This document shows positions 57,963 through 64,000 of a stretch of 64,000 nt of DNA, in pieces (within the stretch, counting starts at the first letter, position 1; each line of letters starts with the position of its first letter). The notes under the pieces are model-generated. The model had not been told where the DNA came from and did no database searches. It saw only the letters and a program-made list of their open reading frames with translations. The DNA comes from JAJYRX01 sp041655275 (GTDB lineage: Bacteria > Pseudomonadota > Gammaproteobacteria > Burkholderiales > Burkholderiaceae_B). The stretch is taken from the NCBI GenBank assembly GCA_041655275.1, contig JBBAFU010000001.1, positions 1 through 64,000 on the forward strand. The letters run 5' to 3'. Both the position numbers and the translations under genes were made by a program.

Positions 57963-58715
57963 TCAGGAATATTTGCGGATGTCGTCGACGACGATGGTGC
58001 CGAAGTCTTCGCGGGCGAGGTAGGCAAGGATGCGCGCGGCGGCATCCCGGGCGGAGGCGAGTTCGCCTTGCTCATGCATCTGTATGAAGCGTTCCCGTCC
58101 GGGGAAGGCCTGCAGGCTGGTGTTGCGAATGCCGGCCTGCATATCAGTGTCGATGACGCCCGGAGCCAGCGAGACAACGGGCACGTCGGGATTTTCCAGG
58201 GCCAGGACACGGCTGTAGAAATCCATCGCCGCCTTGGTGGCGCCATAGACGGCCCAACCGGCAACGGGGCCGCGCCCTGCGCCGGATGAAATATTGAGTA
58301 TGCGGCAGGGGATGCGCTGGCCCTGGCAGGCGCTCATGACGGCGGCCGACAACAACATCACGCTGCCGATATTGAGTGTGAAGGCGTTGCTGATGGCGTC
58401 TCCGTCATGCAGATGGGCCGTATTGGCCACCGGCCCGAGCGCCCCGGCATTGTTGATCAGCCAGCAGCGCCGCACTTCCGGTGTGATGGCGCTGGCAACG
58501 CGCTTGCATATGGTCTGTGTTTCCTCGACATTGGCAAGATCCACAGGCAGGAAGCGCAGCCTTGCACCGGCTTGCGCTGCCGTTTCCGCCAGTCCGGCGG
58601 GCTCGGTGCGTGACAGCAGGATGACTTGTGCGCCCTGCGCCAGACACTGCTGTGCCATCGCCGCGCCCAGCCCGCGGGAGGCACCGCTGATGATGAAAAG
58701 GGTGGATGCATCCAT
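57963..58715 (-). CDS. SDR-family oxidoreductase (YueD/benzil reductase-like)
   Basis: The 250-residue short-chain dehydrogenase has SGASRGLGAAM (cofactor site), NNAG, the Ser in LNISSGAGR and YGATKAA as the catalytic Tyr-Lys. The pattern resembles sepiapterin or benzil reductase-like proteins using NADPH. The substrate is unknown. It lies between prfB and lysS with small gaps, so it is probably cotranscribed. Confidence 0.84.
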   Translation of the reverse strand: MDASTLFIISGASRGLGAAMAQQCLAQGAQVILLSRTEPAGLAETAAQAGARLRFLPVDLANVEETQTICKRVASAITPEVRRCWLINNAGALGPVANTAHLHDGDAISNAFTLNIGSVMLLSAAVMSACQGQRIPCRILNISSGAGRGPVAGWAVYGATKAAMDFYSRVLALENPDVPVVSLAPGVIDTDMQAGIRNTSLQAFPGRERFIQMHEQGELASARDAAARILAYLAREDFGTIVVDDIRKYS

Positions 58716-58721
58716 GATGAT

Positions 58722-59826
58722 TCAGATACCTTGTTTCAGACTTGCTTCGATGAAGGGATCCAGATCCCCGTCCAGCACTTTCTGTGTGTTCGAAATCTCG
58801 ACATTGGTGCGCAGATCCTTGATGCGGCTCTGGTCCAGCACATAGGACCGGATCTGATGGCCCCAGCCGACATCCGTCTTGGAATCCTCGAGCTTCTGAT
58901 GCTCGGCCTGACGCTGTCGCAGTTCCAGCTCATACAGGCGCGAGCGCAGCATCTGCATGGCTTCGGCCCGGTTGCGATGCTGGGAGCGGTCATTCTGGCA
59001 CTGCACCACGATGCCCGTGGGTTCGTGTGTGATGCGTACCGCGGAATCCGTCTTGTTCACGTGCTGGCCACCGGCACCGCTGGCACGATAGGTATCCACA
59101 CGCAGGTCGGCCGGATTGATCTCGATCTCGAAGGAGTCGTCCACTTCCGGATAGACGAAAACACTGGCAAATGAGGTATGGCGGCCATGGCTGGAGTCGA
59201 AGGGACTCTTGCGCACCAGGCGGTGGATACCGGTTTCGGTGCGCAGCAGGCCGAAGGCGTATTCGCCTTCCATCTTGATCGTCGCCGACTTGATGCCCGC
59301 CACTTCACCCGGGGATTCTTCCAGGATTTCGGTCCGGAAGCCCTTGTGCTCTGCATAGCGCAGGTACTGGCGCAGCAGCATGGAGGCCCAGTCCTGGGCC
59401 TCGGTGCCACCGGCCCCGGCCTGGATGTCGACGAAACAGTTCATCGCGTCGGCCGGGTTGGAGAACATACGCCGAAACTCGAGCGCTTCGAGCGATTCGC
59501 CCAGGGCATCCAGGTCGTCTGCAATGGCACGCAGGGTGGCTTCATCCCCATCAAGCTCGGCCAGCTCGAGCAGCTCGCCGGCATCGCTCAGGCCGGTGCC
59601 CAGTGCATCCAGTGTGTGAACGACATCTTCCAGGCTCTTCTTTTCGCGGCCCAGGGCCTGGGCCTGCTCGGGGTCCTGCCAGACGTCGGGGTTTTCCAGT
59701 TCGGCATTGACGATCAGAAGTCGCTGAGTGCGATCTTCGTAGTCAAAGATACCTCCGCAAGTCAAGCTGCCGCGCCTGATAGTCTTCCAGGCGGGCAATG
59801 ATCTGATTGTGGAATTCTGAATCCAT
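58722..59826 (-). CDS. prfB: Peptide chain release factor 2 with programmed +1 frameshift
   Basis: Translation starts at ATG 59826, reads 27 codons, meets TGA at 59743-59745 after CTT, then continues in the +1 frame from 59744 to the end, giving 367 residues. GCGGAGG just upstream of CTTTGAC is the internal Shine-Dalgarno-like stimulator. The downstream frame has the SPF recognition motif (KSPFDSSHGRH) and GGQ (SGAGGQHVNKTDS). It ends translation at UGA and UAA; frameshifting rises when RF2 is scarce. Reading only the longer uninterrupted frame from 59876 gives a wrong N-terminus. Confidence 0.96.
59743..59757 (-). promoter_or_regulatory. RF2 programmed frameshift site
   Basis: On the minus strand the sequence is GGAGG, three bases, then CTT-TGA-C. 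The Shine-Dalgarno-like block, slippery CTT and in-frame TGA are the classic prfB feedback elements. Confidence 0.93.
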
Positions 59827-59868
59827 GTTGGGTATTTCCTGATGAAAGCATACAAAGGCCGCAGCCGA

Positions 59869-61146
59869 TCAGGCAAGCAGATCGGGCAGCCACAACGATA
59901 TCTGGGGAACGTAGGTGATCAGCACCAGGTAGAGTAGCAGCACTGCCAGCCAGGGCACGGCGGCGCGAATGACGCCGCCAATGGACAGGCTGGTGATGCC
60001 CGCCGTCACGAACAGGTTCAGGCCTATCGGCGGCGTAATCATGCCGATCTCCAGATTCACGACGATAAGTATACCCAGATGTACGGGGTCTATGCCCAGC
60101 TGCATGGCAATGGGGAACAGGATGGGCGCCAGTATCAGGATGATGGCCGTGGGCTCCATGAAAGCGCCGGCAATCAGCAGCAGCAGATTGACCACAATCA
60201 GGAATTGCCAGGGCGCCATGTCCATGGCCACAATCTGCTCGGCAATCATCTGCGGGATGCGTTCGGTAGTGAGCACATGTGCGAACAGCATGGCATTGGC
60301 GATGATGAACATCAGCATCACCGTGATGCGCGCCGCATCGATGAGCACGTCGGGTACATGGGACAGGCGAATATCCCGATACACATAGACGGCGACAAAG
60401 AAGGCGTAGACCGCCGAGACGGCGGCCGCTTCAGTGGGAGTGAAGACGCCACCGTAGATGCCGCCCAGGATGATGATGACGAGCAGCAGGCCCCAGATGG
60501 AGTTGCGCGCCGCGACCAGTACTTCCGCCAGGCTCGCGCGCGGCTGGCGCGGCATGTCCTTCACCCGCGCCACGATGTAGATCACCACCATGAGCACCAG
60601 ACCCAGGAGCAGGCCGGGCACCACGCCGGCCATGAACAGCCGGCCGACCGAAGTTTCGGTGACGGCACCGAACACCACCAGCACGATGGAAGGCGGGATG
60701 AGGATGCCCAGGGTGCCGGCGTTGCACACGACGCCGGCGGCAAAGCTTTCCGTATACCCGGCGCGCACCATGCCGGCGATGACAATGGAGCCCACCGCAA
60801 CCACCGTTGCGGGCGAGGAGCCCGATACCGCGGCAAACAGTACGCAGGCCAGCACCGAGGCAATGGCCAGGCCGCCGTGCAGGTGGCCCACGGCCGCATT
60901 GGCGAAACGTATCATGCGCCGTGCCACGCCGCCGGTGGTCATGAAGGAGCCGGCCAGAATGAAGAAGGGAATGGCCATGAGCGTGAAGTGCTCGGAGGTC
61001 TCGTACATCTTGAGCACGAGCGAAGCCAGGGAGTCGTTCGAGAACAGCAAAATGGTCGTGATGGACGACAGGCCGAGCGCGACGGCCACCGGCATGCCCA
61101 TGAACATGAGCAGGAAGAGCAGCACGAACAGGGTAACGGTAGTCAT
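59869..61146 (-). CDS. dctM: TRAP transporter large permease (DctM)
   Basis: The 425-residue inner-membrane protein has about 12 helices and the DctM pattern, including FFILAGSFMTTGGVARRM, LGILIPPSIVLVVFG and IGMITPPIGLNLFVTAG. It is the Na+-driven channel of a tripartite importer with DctQ and DctP. Its start overlaps the dctQ stop. The substrate is probably a C4-dicarboxylate, judged from the binding protein. Confidence 0.94.
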   Translation of the reverse strand: MTTVTLFVLLFLLMFMGMPVAVALGLSSITTILLFSNDSLASLVLKMYETSEHFTLMAIPFFILAGSFMTTGGVARRMIRFANAAVGHLHGGLAIASVLACVLFAAVSGSSPATVVAVGSIVIAGMVRAGYTESFAAGVVCNAGTLGILIPPSIVLVVFGAVTETSVGRLFMAGVVPGLLLGLVLMVVIYIVARVKDMPRQPRASLAEVLVAARNSIWGLLLVIIILGGIYGGVFTPTEAAAVSAVYAFFVAVYVYRDIRLSHVPDVLIDAARITVMLMFIIANAMLFAHVLTTERIPQMIAEQIVAMDMAPWQFLIVVNLLLLIAGAFMEPTAIILILAPILFPIAMQLGIDPVHLGILIVVNLEIGMITPPIGLNLFVTAGITSLSIGGVIRAAVPWLAVLLLYLVLITYVPQISLWLPDLLA

Positions 61147-61694
61147 GGCTTTTCCCGATCGGAGATTTCATCGTCGGCATCGGCGCTGTATTTGAGCGCA
61201 TCGGCCGCCTCATCACCCAGCAGATGGGCCTGGCGCCCGCGCAGCAGGTCGATGAGCACCTGCAGGAAGCGGTACATCATCAGCGCAAAGCCAATGGGCA
61301 GCACCGCACGCGGAATCCATTGTTCTATGGGAAGGTCCTGGGCATAGATGCCGATCTCGTACATGCGCTCCACATATACCCAGCTGCCGGCAAAGACAAT
61401 GGCGCCATAGACGATGCACAGCACGGTGGCCAGGATGGTGATGACATGCGCAACCCTGGCAGGCATCAGCTTGATCACCGCATCCACACCGATGTGGGCG
61501 CCGACGCGTATGCCGTAGGAGATACCCAGAAAGATCAGGCCGGCAAACAGATAGGTGGACAGTTCGAGAGCCCAGGTGAAGCTGTAGTTGAAGACATAGC
61601 GGGCCACGACCTGCATGAAGGTGACGAGGGTCATGGCGGCAAGCAGAAAGGCAACAACGCCTTCCTCGAGCCGACCGATCCAGTTGGCTTTCAT
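61143..61694 (-). CDS. dctQ: TRAP transporter small permease (DctQ)
   Basis: The 183-residue protein has four helices and the DctQ signature FAGLIFLGISYGIRVGAHIG. A charged C-terminal tail of about 30 residues is cytoplasmic. It overlaps dctM by 4 bp, so the two permeases are made together. Confidence 0.92.
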   Translation of the reverse strand: MKANWIGRLEEGVVAFLLAAMTLVTFMQVVARYVFNYSFTWALELSTYLFAGLIFLGISYGIRVGAHIGVDAVIKLMPARVAHVITILATVLCIVYGAIVFAGSWVYVERMYEIGIYAQDLPIEQWIPRAVLPIGFALMMYRFLQVLIDLLRGRQAHLLGDEAADALKYSADADDEISDREKP

Positions 61695-61725
61695 GATGCT
61701 CAGATTCCGCGGTTCAGGAAAAGGG

Positions 61726-61756
61726 CGGCGGGGCAGCCCATTGGCGCGCCCCGCCG
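61726..61756 (-). other. Intercistronic GC hairpin between dctP and dctQ
   Basis: CGGCGGGGC (61726-61734) pairs fully with GCCCCGCCG (61748-61756) around a 13-nt loop. On the coding strand CCCTTTTCC follows. It may protect the dctP message or partly stop transcription, so the binding protein is made in excess over the permeases. Confidence 0.65.
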
Positions 61757-61797
61757 TGCCTGCAGGCTTGCAGGCGTCATTGTCGGTACCGGTCCGA

Positions 61798-62796
61798 TTA
61801 CTGGTTGGCGTCGAGAGCGGCCTGGATCAGCTCGGGGCCGATGTCCTTCTCGAATTTCTTCCAGACCGGTGCCATGGCTTCGCGCCAGACAGCGACGTTT
61901 TCCTTGCTCAGGGTGCGTACCTGGGCCTTGTTGGCATCGATGATGCGATTGCGATCGCGCTCGTTGAGTTCGGCGGCCATGTTGTTGGCGTATTCGGTTG
62001 CCTGCTTCATCGCATCGGCCAGACCGCTGCGCACATCCTCGGGCAGGCCGTTCCACCACTTGGAGTTGGTGACGACCATGTAATCGATCACGCCGTGGTT
62101 GGTGTTGGCAATGGTCTTCTGCACTTCATGGAACTTCTGGGAGTGCATGTTGGACCAGGTGTTTTCCTGGCCATCGACCACACCGGTCTGCAGGGCCTGA
62201 TAGACTTCGCCGAAGGCCAGCTTCTGCGGGTTGGCGTCCAGCGCACGGAATTGGGCTTCGAGTACGTCGGAGGCCTGGACGCGGAATTTCAGGCCCTTGA
62301 CATCGGCAGGCACCTCGAGCTTGTCCTTGTTGGTGGACAGTTGCTTCATGCCGTTATGCCAATAGGCCAGACCCTGGATGCCGCGATTGGTCATGGTGTT
62401 CAGCAGCTGCTGGCCGGCTTCACTGTGCTGGAAGCGATCGACGGCTGCCATGTCGTCGAACAGGAAGGGCAGGTCAAAGAGCTGGAGCTGTTTGGTGTAG
62501 CGGTCGAATTTCGACAGCGACGGTGCAATGATGTGCACATCACCGAGCAGCAGGGCTTCCATTTCCTTCGCATCTCCGAAAAGCTGCGAGTTGGGGAAGA
62601 TCTGGACATCCACTTTGCCGGGCATCGCCTGCTCGGCAATTTCCTTGAACTTGATGGCGCCCGACCCCTTGGGTGTGCCGTCGGCGACCACGTGGCTGAA
62701 CTTGACGACGATCGGTTTGGCCATCGCATTGGCCGAGAATGCCAGCGCCACGCTGGCACCAAGGATGGTTACTGCCCTGGTGAATGAAAATGTCAT
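61798..62796 (-). CDS. dctP: TRAP transporter solute-binding protein (DctP)
   Basis: The 332-residue periplasmic protein has a signal peptide (ILGASVALAFSANAMA, about 10-25), then the DctP body with KFSHVVADGTPKG, LKFRVQASDVLEAQFRALDA and GVVDGQENTWSNMHS. The Arg of KFRVQ is the usual carboxylate ligand. ATG 62796 follows GAGGAG. The best guess is succinate, malate or fumarate; similar proteins bind other organic acids. Confidence 0.93.
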   Translation of the reverse strand: MTFSFTRAVTILGASVALAFSANAMAKPIVVKFSHVVADGTPKGSGAIKFKEIAEQAMPGKVDVQIFPNSQLFGDAKEMEALLLGDVHIIAPSLSKFDRYTKQLQLFDLPFLFDDMAAVDRFQHSEAGQQLLNTMTNRGIQGLAYWHNGMKQLSTNKDKLEVPADVKGLKFRVQASDVLEAQFRALDANPQKLAFGEVYQALQTGVVDGQENTWSNMHSQKFHEVQKTIANTNHGVIDYMVVTNSKWWNGLPEDVRSGLADAMKQATEYANNMAAELNERDRNRIIDANKAQVRTLSKENVAVWREAMAPVWKKFEKDIGPELIQAALDANQ

Positions 62797-62864
62797 AACT
62801 GTCTCCTCTTGGGTGGAATGACAAGGACCGAATCTGCGCAATGTAGCATGGCATCCCGGCGCCT

Positions 62865-63719
62865 TCAAAAATCCGTATCATGTTTGGCGGCAATGAGTTC
62901 GTTACGCCGGCGCAACCACTCCAGCAATGCCAGCACGGACATGGAAATGATGATGAGCAGGGTCGCCACGGCCAGAATGGTCGGGCTGATCTGCTCGCGA
63001 ATACCCGCAAACATCTGTCGCGGGATGGTACGTTGTTCAGGGCCCGCCAGAAACAGCACGAGCACGATTTCATCGAATGAGGTGACAAAGGCAAACAGTG
63101 CACCTGAAATCACCCCCGGGCGGATCATGGGCAGGACCACGCGGCGAAACACGCCGAACGGTGTGTCACCCAGGCTGAGTCCGGCCTGATAGAGTGATCG
63201 GTCGAAGCCGCTGAGCGTTGCCGTGACCGTGATGATGACAAAGGGCACACCCAGCGCCGCGTGTGCGATGATGAGCCCGGTGTAGGTTGCCACCAGGTTG
63301 AAGCGCGTATAGAAGAAGAACATGCCCGCCGCCACGATGATGAGCGGCACGATCATGGGTGAAAGCAGCAAGGCCGTGATCAGGCGGCGCAGCGGCATAT
63401 TGGCGCTTGCCAGTCCCACAGCGGCCAGGGTGCCCAGGGATGTGGCGATGATGGTGGCACAGATCCCGATAATGAAGCTGTTGCGAATGGCGAGCATCCA
63501 GTTCGGGTTTTCGAAGATATCCGCATACCAGCGCAGTGAGTAGGCGGCCGGATCCAGCTGCAGCATGCCCCGGGTGAAACTGAAGAAGGGCTCCGCATTG
63601 AAGGAAAGCGGGATCATGGTGAGTATGGGCAGGATGAGGAAGAAAAGCACAGCCCAGGCCCACAGCCGCAATGTCCATGAACCTGCCCGATGCCAACCTG
63701 AATAGAAACCGTCCTGCAT
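62865..63719 (-). CDS. Polyamine-type ABC transporter permease (PotC-like)
   Basis: The 284-residue permease has six helices and the EAA loop AGLSLGDTPFGVFRRVVLPM that docks on the ATPase. The overall sequence resembles PotC or PotI of spermidine/putrescine importers. The substrate is inferred. It follows the other permease with about 9 bp between and would need a PotA-like ATPase and PotD-like binding protein beyond the window. Confidence 0.88.
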   Translation of the reverse strand: MQDGFYSGWHRAGSWTLRLWAWAVLFFLILPILTMIPLSFNAEPFFSFTRGMLQLDPAAYSLRWYADIFENPNWMLAIRNSFIIGICATIIATSLGTLAAVGLASANMPLRRLITALLLSPMIVPLIIVAAGMFFFYTRFNLVATYTGLIIAHAALGVPFVIITVTATLSGFDRSLYQAGLSLGDTPFGVFRRVVLPMIRPGVISGALFAFVTSFDEIVLVLFLAGPEQRTIPRQMFAGIREQISPTILAVATLLIIISMSVLALLEWLRRRNELIAAKHDTDF

Positions 63720-63728
63720 ATTGTCTGC

Positions 63729-64000
63729 CTACCCCAGTTTGATGTTGCTTGCGCCGATCAGACGATCGTAGATCCAGTACAGCGCCAGGATGAGTATCAG
63801 GAGCAGGGTGCCCAGTGCGGCGGCCAGACCCCAGTTGCTCGACTGCTGCATGTGAAACGCAATGAGGTTGGAGATCATCTGCCCGTCGGTACCACCCACG
63901 AGCGCCGGCGTGATGTAGTAGCCGACCGATATGATGAAGACGAGCAGGGTGCCTGCGCTCAGGCCGGGCAGTGAAAGCGGCAGAAAAATGCGCATGAAGG
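63729..64000 (-). CDS. Polyamine-type ABC transporter permease (PotB-like), partial
   Basis: The last 90 or so residues of a second permease, entering from the right edge. MRIFLPLSLPGLSAGTLLVF is the second half of an EAA loop, and VGYYITPALVGGTDGQMISN the PotB-like end. The start lies outside the window, so the ATG at 63995 is internal. Confidence 0.85.
   Translation of the reverse strand, partial: FMRIFLPLSLPGLSAGTLLVFIISVGYYITPALVGGTDGQMISNLIAFHMQQSSNWGLAAALGTLLLILILALYWIYDRLIGASNIKLG

Noticed and set aside
60079..61347. 422-codon plus-strand open frame rich in His/Asp/Gly
   Set aside because: Antisense to dctM and dctQ; low-complexity shadow.

Overview
The window is a GC-rich chromosomal segment, almost certainly from a betaproteobacterium of the Burkholderiales, most like the Alcaligenaceae (Bordetella/Achromobacter/Castellaniella type). 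The basis is gene order and protein style: argF–DUF3579–rpsT–murJ, exbB–exbD–lpxK–Trm112–kdsB–adk, clpS–clpA, tig–clpP–clpX–lon, and uvrB–phosphatase–iscR–iscS–iscU–iscA are recalled from that group. No database search was run. Most of the window is dense housekeeping sequence with overlapping start/stop codons.

Layout. 1–240: 3' end of an ISL3-family transposase and a 47-bp tandem repeat, next to tRNA-Ala(CGC). 0.4–5.1 kb: mgtE, the convergent arginine genes argG and argF, a DUF3579 gene and rpsT. 5.1–11.4 kb (minus strand): murJ, an SDR dehydrogenase, adk, kdsB, Trm112, lpxK, exbD and exbB, with a Fur-like site upstream of exbB. 11.7–22.2 kb: xseA, sodB, a PcaF-type thiolase, DUF192 and csp, clpS, clpA and a bifunctional putA. 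22.2–28.2 kb (minus): dut, coaBC, lspA, ileS, ribF. 28.2–32.6 kb: purN, a membrane desaturase, uvrD. 32.6–39.4 kb (minus): an ABC-F ATPase, prmB, an MFS permease, a double-CDGSH/glutamate-synthase fusion and a divergent RpoD-like sigma factor.

39.4–42.8 kb is a decayed accessory patch on the 3' side of tRNA-Leu(UAG). It holds a 25-codon transposase remnant, a frameshifted Fic gene, two inverted fragments of rtcB, a frameshifted MobC-like gene, an excisionase-like HTH protein, an orphan antitoxin and one intact RelE/ParE–XRE toxin–antitoxin pair.

43–64 kb returns to core genes: tig, clpP, clpX and lon (protein quality control); lexA with a perfect SOS box; tyrB; uvrB; a low-molecular-weight phosphatase whose catalytic Cys reads Ser; iscR with Fur and IscR sites, iscS, an IscU-like scaffold lacking one ligand Cys, iscA; lysS; an SDR; prfB with its programmed +1 frameshift; a DctPQM TRAP transporter with a hairpin between dctP and dctQ; and two permease genes of a polyamine-type ABC importer, the last cut by the window edge.

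The items most worth a second look are the Ser-for-Cys phosphatase, the IscU variant, the RpoD paralogue with a rebuilt sigma-finger region, the CDGSH–GltS fusion, and the decayed patch beside tRNA-Leu.
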